From Holophagae bacterium (GTDB lineage: Bacteria; Acidobacteriota; Thermoanaerobaculia; Thermoanaerobaculales; Sulfomarinibacteraceae): a DNA stretch of 19,331 nucleotides. The stretch is taken from contig JAUWTC010000002.1 in the NCBI GenBank assembly GCA_030609785.1, forward strand, positions 1-19,331. Direction: 5' to 3'. Below, one piece after another: positions 6,851-14,108 of this stretch. The notes under the pieces are model-generated. The model was not told the origin of the DNA. It searched no databases and saw only the letters and a program-made list of their open reading frames with translations. The position numbers were made by a program, and so were the translations under genes. How positions within the stretch are numbered: position 1 is the first letter of the stretch; each line of letters begins with the position of its first letter.

Positions 6851-7951
6851 ATGTCAGTAGACATTAAGACCGAAGGAATTTCATCGAGCCGCACCTTGAG
6901 CGAACTCGTGATGATGTTCACCGGAGGGACCGACACCACGCTGGCAGCGGCGCGGATCCTCGACGAGGGTGAGGTCGACAGGCTCCACCTGGTGACTTTC
7001 TGCAACGGTATCTGCATCAAGGTCGAGAACTCGGCGAAGCACGCCGTTGAACTCGAGGGCATGTACGGCGCTGAGAAGATCCACCACGAGATCATCTACG
7101 TCACGGAGCTGTTCGAGCGGCTGCGCAGCCCTCTGTGGGAGATCGTCAAGGAGTCGGGCTCGACGCTCTCCTTCGACCTGTGCTGTCGCCTCTCCATGGA
7201 GACGGCGGCCATCATTTACGCTTTGGACCACGGCATCGACCGGGTGTGCGACGGTACCAACATCGACCAGGGGAGGCTCTTCCTCGAGCGGCCTGAGTTC
7301 CTGCGGGTGGCCAAGGACTACTTCGCCTCATTCGGCATCGAGTACTTCAGCCCGGTCTACGCCCAGTCGGGCGGCCGTCTCGGTCGCCGCGCGGAGCTCG
7401 TCGAGCGTGGCTTCAGCGTCGGCCCCGAGTTCCTGGAGAGACTGAACATCACCACGTGCATTGGACACCAGCCTTTCTGCATGGCGGCCTTCCACACATT
7501 CATGTTCACCTCGTTCGTCCGGGATTTGCCCATCGTCGGCAACGTCATCGACCGGTTTGGGCTCCCCCTGGACCGGGCCATCGAGCTGCGACTCGACCGC
7601 GAGAAGATCGGGCGGGAGATCATCGAGGAGCACCTGGCGTTCAACGCCACGAACGAGACCGGGATCCGCATTCAAGAGCACTTCTGCACGACGCGGCTTT
7701 GTGGAAAGAACACGGTGGAAATCGCCTTTCCACGAGGTGCGCAGATCGACCTGGAGGGGCTGGCCGTGGCCTGGTCGAAGGAGGGCCGCTCCAGCGAGCG
7801 GGATGGAGAGCTGCTGCTGACCTCAGAGGGGGGCCTGCAACTGCAGGTCCACCCAACGGGCAAGGTTATGTTCGTGGGCACCAAGAACAGGAAGCGTGCC
7901 GAGGAGCTGCTGGCACAACTCCTCGTACCTCACGATGTCGTTCAGGCCTGA
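6851..7951 (+). CDS. PP-loop (adenine nucleotide alpha-hydrolase-like) ATPase with ThiF/MoeB-type C-terminal tail domain
   Basis: This 366-residue protein has a strong ribosome site (AGGAG, 4 bases before ATG). Residues about 15-240 look like an N-type ATP pyrophosphatase: the PP-loop FTGGTDTTLAA (23-33; usual form SGGxDS), a following strand HLVTFCNG, and CDGTN (133-137), the second nucleotide contact of this superfamily. Such enzymes adenylate a substrate for sulfur or amine transfer (MnmA, ThiI, TtcA, QueC). Residues about 281-358 (TRLCGKNTVEI, IDLEGLAVAWSKEG, LQLQVHPTGKVMFVGT, KRAEELLAQL) resemble the C-terminal tail of ThiF/MoeB adenylyltransferases (LCGRNxVQ ... FPDGRxxVxGT ... A). Nine cysteines are present (51, 55, 111, 112, 133, 203, 210, 279, 284), some possible persulfide or metal sites. 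With the desulfurase it suggests a thiolation enzyme; substrate unknown. Confidence 0.8.
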   Translation: MSVDIKTEGISSSRTLSELVMMFTGGTDTTLAAARILDEGEVDRLHLVTFCNGICIKVENSAKHAVELEGMYGAEKIHHEIIYVTELFERLRSPLWEIVKESGSTLSFDLCCRLSMETAAIIYALDHGIDRVCDGTNIDQGRLFLERPEFLRVAKDYFASFGIEYFSPVYAQSGGRLGRRAELVERGFSVGPEFLERLNITTCIGHQPFCMAAFHTFMFTSFVRDLPIVGNVIDRFGLPLDRAIELRLDREKIGREIIEEHLAFNATNETGIRIQEHFCTTRLCGKNTVEIAFPRGAQIDLEGLAVAWSKEGRSSERDGELLLTSEGGLQLQVHPTGKVMFVGTKNRKRAEELLAQLLVPHDVVQA

Positions 7952-8043
7952 AGGTTATCCTCGGCGTGCCCCACATTGACGGAAAGCAGGCAGGTATGGG
8001 AAAGGGTGGCACGCATTGCACCCATCGGCTCACTGGCACCGAT

Positions 8044-9621
8044 TCACCCGGTTTCGTCGCGATATTTGAACTGGCCTGCGGTAGTTTTGAGTTCAGATGC
8101 CATTCTCGAAAGTTCAGCTGCGGCCGCCAGCATGGAGGATGCCATGCTACTGGTTCCCTCGGCTGCCTCGGCCACTCCTGCGATACTGCCGCTGATCTCC
8201 GAACTGCCCTCCGCCGCCTGGGAAATGTTCCGCCCGATTTCGGCGGTCGTGGCAGTCTGTTCTTCGACCGCGGCTGCGATCACTGACTGAATATCATAGA
8301 TCTTGGTGATGACCCCACTGATTTTTCCGATCGCCTCGGTAGCACTCTCCGAGCTGGTCTGAATCGCACCGATCAGTTCCCGGATTTCTTCGGCCGACAT
8401 TGCAGTTCCCTGGGCCAGCTTTTTGACCTCACTCGCAACCACGGCAAACCCCTTTCCCGCCTCACCGGCACGGGCCGCCTCGATTGTGGCATTCAAGGCC
8501 AGGAGATTTGTCTGCTCCGCGATGGAGGTAATGACGCTGATGACTTTACCGATTTTGGCACTGTCTTCCCCAAGTGTGACAATGGTTTCGTTCGTGTCAT
8601 CGGCCACCTCGACAGCAGAACCGGCGATCTGCGCTGCCAGGGTCGCCTGGGTGGCGATCTCGCTCACGTTAGCCGACAACTCCTCCGCTGCGATCGCAAT
8701 CCTCTGGATGTTGTCGTTGACCTGTCCCGCAGAGTCTGAAACGACATTTGCCTGAGAGGAGGTCTCCTCGGCATTTGTGTTTATTTCCGTGCTCAAGTCG
8801 GAGAACTGTTCGGAGGCACCTGCGAGTGCGATCGAATTGGTACTCGTCGTCTCCAACACGTCCTTGACCTTGACAAACAACCGGTCCAACGCATCCGTCG
8901 TGAGACCGAGCTCGTCGCGGTTGGTTGCCCGAAAACGTTGTGTCAGGTCGCCTTCGGCCATCAGATTCGCCTTTGCCATTGTAATTCCGAGCGAACCGGT
9001 CACATAACGGCTGACGAACAACGAGATGACACCAAGGGCGATGAAGGCCACCAGGACAACGACCACACTTGTGATCGTCGTGCGTCGTTGGATCCCCTGG
9101 GCACGCACAAAGGCATCATCCACGTCTTGCCTTGCACGTTCGGTCACCTCGGTAAGGGACTCCCGAATGCCGTTGTACTGGCTTCTCATCAGTTCTATTG
9201 CCGCCAGCACATCGCTGCCGAATTCCCCGTCTACCATGCGCAACGTTGTTGCGCCGGCATTTTCGTAGTATTCGAGAAACTCCTGTTCGAGGGCGGCAAC
9301 CCTGAACTCCTCCAGTGTCGGATTCTCCCGAGCGGTTTCGAAACCCAACACAATGTTGTCACGAATCAGATCGGCTTCTGCAAGCAGGTCAGCATCGGCC
9401 GCGGAGACAGCGTCCTGAAGCCCTCGCTGCAGTTGCTCCAGTTCGAAACCCAACCGTTGAAAGAGCTGAAGTGCGGGCACGTATCCGTGTTGAATATCAT
9501 CGAATACGGCCTTTGACCTGAGGCCCGCCGACAGGCTGGTAACCAGGATCAGAATAAAGCCGAGAGTCGCGACGGCCGGCATCGAAATAATCTTGTAGCC
9601 AAAGCGGAGATCCTTCATCAT
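8044..9621 (-). CDS. Methyl-accepting chemotaxis protein
   Basis: This 525-residue inner-membrane receptor has TM1 (about 12-33), a helical periplasmic sensor of four-helix-bundle type (about 35-180), TM2 (about 183-204), a HAMP domain (about 205-258) and a long cytoplasmic signalling coiled coil. The hairpin tip that binds CheA and CheW is complete: [19 protein letters not shown] (369-387), then [14 protein letters not shown] (390-403). There is no C-terminal CheR/CheB-binding pentapeptide. The reading frame is open further upstream, but the start used here (adjacent ATGs at 9621 and 9618) follows GGAGGGG with 6-base spacing and gives a normal MCP N-terminus; the upstream frame would add 60 non-family residues. 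It is divergent from the PstS-like/TonB fusion gene. No che genes are nearby, so it depends on a chemotaxis core elsewhere. Base composition looks less GC-rich than the flanks. Confidence 0.95.
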   Translation of the reverse strand: MMKDLRFGYKIISMPAVATLGFILILVTSLSAGLRSKAVFDDIQHGYVPALQLFQRLGFELEQLQRGLQDAVSAADADLLAEADLIRDNIVLGFETARENPTLEEFRVAALEQEFLEYYENAGATTLRMVDGEFGSDVLAAIELMRSQYNGIRESLTEVTERARQDVDDAFVRAQGIQRRTTITSVVVVLVAFIALGVISLFVSRYVTGSLGITMAKANLMAEGDLTQRFRATNRDELGLTTDALDRLFVKVKDVLETTSTNSIALAGASEQFSDLSTEINTNAEETSSQANVVSDSAGQVNDNIQRIAIAAEELSANVSEIATQATLAAQIAGSAVEVADDTNETIVTLGEDSAKIGKVISVITSIAEQTNLLALNATIEAARAGEAGKGFAVVASEVKKLAQGTAMSAEEIRELIGAIQTSSESATEAIGKISGVITKIYDIQSVIAAAVEEQTATTAEIGRNISQAAEGSSEISGSIAGVAEAAEGTSSMASSMLAAAAELSRMASELKTTAGQFKYRDETG

Positions 9622-9845
9622 TTGTTGCCCCTCCATCGTCTTTTTTTCGACTCTCGCTACAACGATACCATCACGGATCGCTGAGCTTGGCAGTTTGAGG
9701 CCCCGGGAATATCTGTCTGTGCGGCGAATAGACGGCCGGGGCACTGAGTTATGATAAATGGGAGAACGTTGTGGAGTGGTTTCCTTGTGGCCCCTGCTCA
9801 AAGGGGCGGAACGGATTCGCTGTTATCTGAGTGAAAGGACTGAAT

Positions 9846-10535
9846 ATGCGACCGTTGGCGATGTTCATGATCGTATTGGCGGCGGTAGGTTTCGCCGATT
9901 GGGTCGTCGGCCAGGACCGGGTGGATTTCCTGGTTATTGTTCATCCCGAAAACCCGACCCGGTCAATGGACTACCTCGAGGTTTCGGATATGTTCCTGAC
10001 CAAGACAAAAAAGTGGGGTGACAAAACGGTCGTTAGGCCGGTGGATTTGAAGGCCGGTTCGCCGATTCGAGATTCTTTTTCGAAAGAAATTCACCAGAAA
10101 TCCGTGGCCAGTGTAGAGAGTTTTCTTCATCAGCAGATTTTTTCGGGGCGCGCAAAACCGCCGCTCGTCGTTGCTTCTGATGCCGAAGTGGTGGATTTCG
10201 TCAGCAAGAACCCCGGGGCAATCGGCTATGTTTCCTCGAATTATGAACTCGTGGGCGTCCGGGTTCTTTTGCTGCTCGTATCTCCCCAACGAATCAAATT
10301 CGTTGAACCCAGGTACACGAGTTCCGCCCGCCGTGCCAAAGCCCATGGGACGGTGGTGTTGGAGTTGCTGATCGATGCCGACGGCAACGTTACTGATGCG
10401 TACGCCCTCACGGAACTCGGGTTTGGGCTTACCCAGGCTGCGATAAACGCAGCAAAACAATGGAAATACCAACCAGCGACCCTCGCCGGGGAGCCGACAG
10501 AAACGACCATCAGGGTCAGTGTGAGATTCAACTAG
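9846..10535 (+). CDS. Secreted fusion: PstS-like (phosphate-binding-type) domain + TonB C-terminal domain
   Basis: This 229-residue protein begins with a signal peptide (MRPLAMFMIVLAAVGFADWVVGQ). Residues about 25-142 resemble the short periplasmic binding-protein-like domain related to PstS: VDFLVIVHPENP, MDYLEVSDMFLTKTKKW, a middle helix with SVASVESFLHQQIFSG, then VSKNPGAIGYVSSN. Residues about 153-229 are a TonB C-terminal domain: VEPRYTSSARRAKAHGTVVLELLIDADGNV, AAINAAKQWKYQPA, and the closing strand TTIRVSVRFN. Full TonB has a membrane anchor and Pro-rich spacer; both are missing, so it probably acts as a free periplasmic protein rather than an ExbBD-driven transducer. The ATG at 9846 (AAAGGA, 6 bases upstream) is preferred over GTG at 9831. 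Its neighbour is a divergent chemotaxis receptor; a ligand link is only a guess. Confidence 0.82.
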   Translation: MRPLAMFMIVLAAVGFADWVVGQDRVDFLVIVHPENPTRSMDYLEVSDMFLTKTKKWGDKTVVRPVDLKAGSPIRDSFSKEIHQKSVASVESFLHQQIFSGRAKPPLVVASDAEVVDFVSKNPGAIGYVSSNYELVGVRVLLLLVSPQRIKFVEPRYTSSARRAKAHGTVVLELLIDADGNVTDAYALTELGFGLTQAAINAAKQWKYQPATLAGEPTETTIRVSVRFN

Positions 10536-10635
10536 AAGATCAGGAATCGGTTAGTATTTTCGACGTTTTTTATCCCCGGGCGAGTCTCAACAGCTGCCTT
10601 TCTGACCTCCCACCTGCGAGCCATGCAAACTAGTG

Positions 10636-10641
10636 GATAAT
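10636..10641 (+). promoter_or_regulatory. Candidate -10 element, leaderless nitrilase-family gene
   Basis: GATAAT lies exactly 6 bases before the ATG at 10648. No Shine-Dalgarno sequence is present. This spacing puts the transcription start on the A of the start codon. No -35 consensus is seen. Confidence 0.5.
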
Positions 10642-10647
10642 AAACCC

Positions 10648-11415
10648 ATGAGGATCTTTCTCTCCCGATGGGTGTGCCTCGATGTCGAAACCAATCTCAA
10701 ACGGGTCAAGGAGGAGGTCTGCCGGGCAGCCATGGACGGCGCGGCGATTGCAGTCCTTCCCGAACTGTGCCTGACGGGGTATCGCCGTGAGGTCGATGCC
10801 GCGGTGGCTCGGGAGGTTTTCGCCACGGCCTCTCGGTCTTTTCCGGAGGTGCTCTGCGTTTTCGGGACGATCTCCGAAGGGGGCCGAAACCGACTGACGG
10901 TGTGGCTCGGTGGTGAGCCTCTGGCCTCCTACGACAAGATCCACCTTTTTCACCCCAATCGGGAAGGAGAGTTCTGGTCGCCCGGAGACCGGTACGTCGC
11001 CCTTGACTGGAAGGGGTTCAGGATTGGTTTCATGGTGTGCAACGACCTCCGCTATCCAGAGCAGGCCCGGGCGCTGGCCTTGGAAGGGGGCTGTGATCTC
11101 CTGGTTATTCCGGGTTGGTGGCCGTGGCGACGTGATCATGTCTGGCAGACCCTGCTTCGAGCCCGGGCGATCGAGAACGCCGTCTGGGTAGCGGGTTGCT
11201 GCGTGGCGGGATCGGTATTTTCAGGCGAGGACTTTTCCGGCGCCGGGAACTATGTATTCGATCCCTTGGGTGAGCCGGTTCGGACCGTCGATGACCACAA
11301 CTACCGTCTGGAGATCGACCATCGGCCGGCGCTGGTGGTCGATCCTCGAGAGCATCCTCCGATCCTCGGAGAGGTGGAAGTGATTGAGGCGGGGGAGAGG
11401 GAAACCGGAAACTAG
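10648..11415 (+). CDS. Carbon-nitrogen hydrolase (nitrilase superfamily), YafV/omega-amidase-like
   Basis: This 255-residue cytoplasmic enzyme hydrolyses a non-peptide C-N bond. The catalytic triad is complete: E39 in VLPELCLTGY, K97 in SYDKIHLF, C131 in MVCNDLRYPEQ. Later blocks IPGWWP, WQTLLRARAIENAVWVAGC (166-184) and NYVFDPLGEPV (201-211) resemble the omega-amidase branch (E. coli YafV, Nit2), which deamidates alpha-keto acid amides; the substrate cannot be fixed from sequence alone. An in-frame GTG at 10633 is possible, but MRIFLSRW at the ATG is more typical and lies 6 bases after GATAAT. The last four residues and the stop are encoded by a GGAAACT heptamer array, so the C-terminus (ERETGN) appears altered. 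It converges on lon. Confidence 0.9.
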   Translation: MRIFLSRWVCLDVETNLKRVKEEVCRAAMDGAAIAVLPELCLTGYRREVDAAVAREVFATASRSFPEVLCVFGTISEGGRNRLTVWLGGEPLASYDKIHLFHPNREGEFWSPGDRYVALDWKGFRIGFMVCNDLRYPEQARALALEGGCDLLVIPGWWPWRRDHVWQTLLRARAIENAVWVAGCCVAGSVFSGEDFSGAGNYVFDPLGEPVRTVDDHNYRLEIDHRPALVVDPREHPPILGEVEVIEAGERETGN

Positions 11416-11434
11416 ATACTCGAAACTGGAAACT
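11400..11434. repeat. Heptamer repeat array, GGAAACT family
   Basis: Five 7-base units in phase: GGAAACC, GGAAACT, AGATACT, CGAAACT, GGAAACT. The array covers the last codons and stop of the nitrilase-family gene and continues into the intergenic gap. Confidence 0.75.
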
Positions 11435-11544
11435 GGACCTCTCCCTGAGGTCTCAGGTTTCACCCTTTAAGGGATTAGGGATTAGGGACCAGGGATGTGT
11501 TTCAAGTCCCTGATCTCGATTGAACGTTCCAGTTTCCAGTTTCG
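11421..11544. repeat. Long inverted repeat flanking a second heptamer array
   Basis: The 17-base arm at 11421-11437 (CGAAACTGGAAACTGGA) has a perfect reverse complement at 11528-11544. The 90-base interior holds the AGGGATT array. The two arms show that the same word family occurs in both orientations between the convergent genes. Confidence 0.75.
11470..11497. repeat. Heptamer repeat array, AGGGATT family
   Basis: Four 7-base units in phase: AGGGATT, AGGGATT, AGGGACC, AGGGATG. It lies between the arms of the GGAAACT inverted repeat in the gap between the nitrilase-family gene and lon. Confidence 0.8.
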
Positions 11545-11546
11545 GT

Positions 11547-11573
11547 CCTCACCCGTGATTCTCACGGGTGAGG
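11547..11573. terminator. Perfect 12-bp hairpin between convergent genes
   Basis: CCTCACCCGTGA, loop TTC, TCACGGGTGAGG. The stem begins 6 bases past the lon stop and can form on transcripts from either side. It lacks a U-tract on both strands, so it may be a bidirectional pause or 3'-end stabiliser rather than a classic intrinsic terminator. Confidence 0.6.
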
Positions 11574-11579
11574 CCTCCC

Positions 11580-14003
11580 TCACTCAAACTTCAACCGGCC
11601 ATCGACCAATCGCGCACCCCTCAGTGAGAACGCCAGGGCTTCTCCCAGGTGCTCGACCAGATGGATCTTCAACTCAGACCGGATGTCCTCGGGGAGGTCT
11701 TCCAGGTCGGCCTCGTTCTTTGCCGGCAGGATGATCGTCGAGATGCCGGCTCGGACCGCCCCGAGGACCTTCTCCTTGACGCCGCCAATCGGCAGCACCC
11801 GCCCGGCAAGGGTGATTTCGCCGGTCATGGCGACATCGTGCCGTGCGGGGTGTCCGGCCAGGGCGGAAACCAGGGCCGTTGCCATCGTGACGCCGGCCGA
11901 CGGGCCGTCCTTGGGAATGGCGCCGGCGGGCACATGGATATGCACGTCCTGTTGAAAGGCTTCTGCGTTGATACCCAATTCCTCGGCGTGGGCCTTGGCG
12001 TAGGTCCAGGCGGCACGAGCAGACTCCTTCATGACATCGCCCAGTTGACCCGTCAGTACGAGCTCACCCTTGCCTGGCATCGGGGAGGCCTCAACGAACA
12101 TGATGTCGCCACCGACCGGCGTGTAGAACATGCCGGTGACCACGCCGACCTGGTCGGCCTCGGCCGCGTGTTCCGGGTGAACCTTGGGCCGTCCCAAGAA
12201 TTCCTGGACCTGGTCCCGGTTGACGTCCACCGTCAGGACCTGCTCGCTGGCGATCTTTCGAGCGACTTTACGGGCTAGTCGGCCGATCTCCCGCTCCAAC
12301 TGGCGCACTCCGCTTTCCCGGGTGTGTCGGGAGATGATCTCCTTGACCGCATCATCGGCGAAGGTGATCTGTTCGCCGCTCAGACCAGCCTGTCGAATCT
12401 GACGTGGCGTGAGAAATCGTCGTGCGATTTCCAGCTTCTCGGCTTCGGTGTAGCCGGCAAAATCGACGACTTCCATCCGGTCCTGCAACGGTCCCGGGAT
12501 GTTCTGGAGATAGTTGGCAGTGCAAATAAACTGGACTTCGGACAGATCGAAGGGGACGCCGAGGTAATGGTCGACGAAGGTGTCGTTCTGAGCGGGATCG
12601 AGAACCTCCAACAAGGCCGCGCTGGGATCTCCCTGGTGGCCCATGCCCAGCTTGTCGACTTCGTCCAACAGAAACACCGGATTGAGGGCCCCGGCCTGTT
12701 TCATGCCCTGGATGATTCGCCCCGGCATCGCCCCGACGTAGGTGCGGCGGTGGCCTCTGACGTCGGCCTCGTCACGGACACCGCCCAGGGAGATTCGGAC
12801 ATACTCTCGGCCCATAGCGCGGGCGATGGATTTGGCCACCGAAGTCTTGCCGACGCCCGGCGGCCCGACGAACAGCAGGATGGGGTTTCGGTCGGGTTCA
12901 GTTTCGACGGTTGCCGTCGTCTCTGACGAGGATTCGACCTCGGCGGTCTCCGCTGCATCATTCGGTTGATGCCGCCGCAGGCGCATGATGCGCACGGCGA
13001 GGAACTCGAGGATCCGGTCCTTGACGTCGCCAAGGGCGTAGTGATCCTCCTCGAGGATGTCAGAGGCCGCATCCATGTCCAGACGTTCCTCGCTCCTCGA
13101 GACCCACGGAAGTTCGCACACGGTTTCCAAGTAGGTGCGGATGACCTGGGCTTCCATGCCTTCGGGCCCCATTCTCTCGAGGCGCCCCATTTCCCGGTCG
13201 ACGTCCTTCCGGGCGACGGCCGGCAATTCCAACTCGGCCAGCCGCTCCTTGAGTTCGTCCAGATCATCCCGCCCGGTATCGTCACCCAGCTCTTTTTGGA
13301 TGGTCTTCAACTGCTGACGCAGGTACACCTCGCGTTGGCGGTCGCCCAGCTCTTCTTGAACCTGGCTCTTGATGTCCTCCTGGGCGTCGAGTACCGAGAT
13401 CTGTCGTTGGATGAGAACCAAGACCTGGCGCATGCGTTCTTCGACGTCCAGGGTCTCCAGGAGGGTCTGTGCCTCGGAGGCCTTGAGGTCGAGGTGGCCC
13501 GCGACGAGATCGGTCAGACGGCCGGCGTCCGCATTTTCGGCGAGGAACTGCTCGACGGCTTCCTTGGGGAGCCCGGCGCGGTGGCCCAGTTCTGCGGCAC
13601 GTTCCCGGGTCTCGCGGTAGAGGGCCTGGAATGACGGAGCGGCGGGATCGAGGGGAAGGATTTCATCGGTCTCCTGAAAGACGGCAACCAGATAGCCGCC
13701 CTCGTTCTCAAACCGGATGACCGACCCTCTGGCATCGCCGGTCAGCAGGAGGCGCATCCCGGCCGGTCCTCTTTGGACCGGGCCGATGGTGGCGATGGTT
13801 CCGACCGTGTAGAGAAGGTCCGGCGAAGCGTCGTCCACGTTTTCCCGTTGTGCAACGACGAAGATACGCTTCTGGTCCCTTTTGAGGGCAGCTTCGATGG
13901 CGTGAAGGGTTCCCGGTCGGCCGGCAGCAATCGGCGACGTTACGCCAGGGAAAAGAACCGCTTCGCGGAGTGGAATGACGGGAAGTGTGATCAATTCGGG
14001 CAT
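11580..14003 (-). CDS. lon: ATP-dependent Lon protease
   Basis: This 807-residue protein degrades misfolded and regulatory proteins in the cytoplasm as a hexamer. The N-terminal substrate domain covers about 1-200 (LPVIPLREAVLFPG), followed by a helical arm (about 200-340), the AAA+ module with Walker A GPPGVGKT (380-387) and Walker B FLLDEVD (444-450), the sensor/lid region to about 600, and the serine-lysine protease domain with S702 in KDGPSAG and K743 in GGVKEKVLG. Residues about 344-373 form a Glu/Thr/Ser-rich insert between arm and AAA+ where most Lons have only a few residues. The protease domain starts GVVTGMFYTPVGGDIMFVEA. GAGGAG lies 8 bases before the ATG. A 9-9-9 inverted repeat lies upstream and may be its control site. 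Confidence 0.97.
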   Translation of the reverse strand: MPELITLPVIPLREAVLFPGVTSPIAAGRPGTLHAIEAALKRDQKRIFVVAQRENVDDASPDLLYTVGTIATIGPVQRGPAGMRLLLTGDARGSVIRFENEGGYLVAVFQETDEILPLDPAAPSFQALYRETRERAAELGHRAGLPKEAVEQFLAENADAGRLTDLVAGHLDLKASEAQTLLETLDVEERMRQVLVLIQRQISVLDAQEDIKSQVQEELGDRQREVYLRQQLKTIQKELGDDTGRDDLDELKERLAELELPAVARKDVDREMGRLERMGPEGMEAQVIRTYLETVCELPWVSRSEERLDMDAASDILEEDHYALGDVKDRILEFLAVRIMRLRRHQPNDAAETAEVESSSETTATVETEPDRNPILLFVGPPGVGKTSVAKSIARAMGREYVRISLGGVRDEADVRGHRRTYVGAMPGRIIQGMKQAGALNPVFLLDEVDKLGMGHQGDPSAALLEVLDPAQNDTFVDHYLGVPFDLSEVQFICTANYLQNIPGPLQDRMEVVDFAGYTEAEKLEIARRFLTPRQIRQAGLSGEQITFADDAVKEIISRHTRESGVRQLEREIGRLARKVARKIASEQVLTVDVNRDQVQEFLGRPKVHPEHAAEADQVGVVTGMFYTPVGGDIMFVEASPMPGKGELVLTGQLGDVMKESARAAWTYAKAHAEELGINAEAFQQDVHIHVPAGAIPKDGPSAGVTMATALVSALAGHPARHDVAMTGEITLAGRVLPIGGVKEKVLGAVRAGISTIILPAKNEADLEDLPEDIRSELKIHLVEHLGEALAFSLRGARLVDGRLKFE

Positions 14004-14020
14004 GTAACAGGCTCCTCATG

Positions 14021-14047
14021 AGACCTGAGCGAGTTTCACTCAGGTCT
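14021..14047 (-). promoter_or_regulatory. 9-9-9 inverted repeat in the lon leader, candidate operator
   Basis: AGACCTGAG, a 9-base spacer, CTCAGGTCT: perfect arms between a TAAAAT box (14054-14059) and the lon ribosome site. The geometry equals that of the CIRCE heat-shock operator (9-base arms, 9-base spacer), but the arm sequence differs from the TTAGCACTC/GAGTGCTAA consensus. It could be the site of a different repressor or an RNA hairpin in the leader. Confidence 0.55.
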
Positions 14048-14053
14048 CTGCTG

Positions 14054-14059
14054 ATTTTA
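14054..14059 (-). promoter_or_regulatory. Candidate -10 element of lon
   Basis: On the minus strand TAAAAT (5 of 6 to consensus) precedes the inverted repeat by 6 bases, so transcription would start at or just inside the repeat. No consensus -35 or sigma-32-type element was found. Confidence 0.4.
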
Positions 14060-14096
14060 ACACAAAGATGCCCGAGGAGATTCCCGGCAACTCCTG

Positions 14097-14102
14097 TATC
14101 CT
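14097..14102 (+). promoter_or_regulatory. Candidate -10 element, leaderless phosphatase gene
   Basis: TATCCT lies exactly 6 bases before the ATG at 14109. The sequence before the start has no Shine-Dalgarno match. The -35 position has no consensus. Confidence 0.45.
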
Positions 14103-14108
14103 CCCGTG

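Noticed and set aside
7966..8014. Possible terminator (CGTGCC/GGCACG) between the PP-loop gene and the chemotaxis receptor
   Set aside because: The stem is only 6 bp with a long loop and no T-tract; not distinguishable from chance.
9750..9755. TATGAT as promoter of the PstS-like/TonB gene
   Set aside because: It would leave a leader of over 80 bases and has no matching -35; the evidence is too thin to list as a feature.
9790..9807. Hairpin GCCCCT/AGGGGC before the PstS-like/TonB gene
   Set aside because: A 6-bp stem with 6-base loop and no T-tract or conserved leader features; it may be chance in GC-rich DNA.
14021..14047. CIRCE (HrcA) operator
   Set aside because: The geometry is the same, but the arms do not match the TTAGCACTC/GAGTGCTAA consensus, so I report only an unnamed operator candidate.
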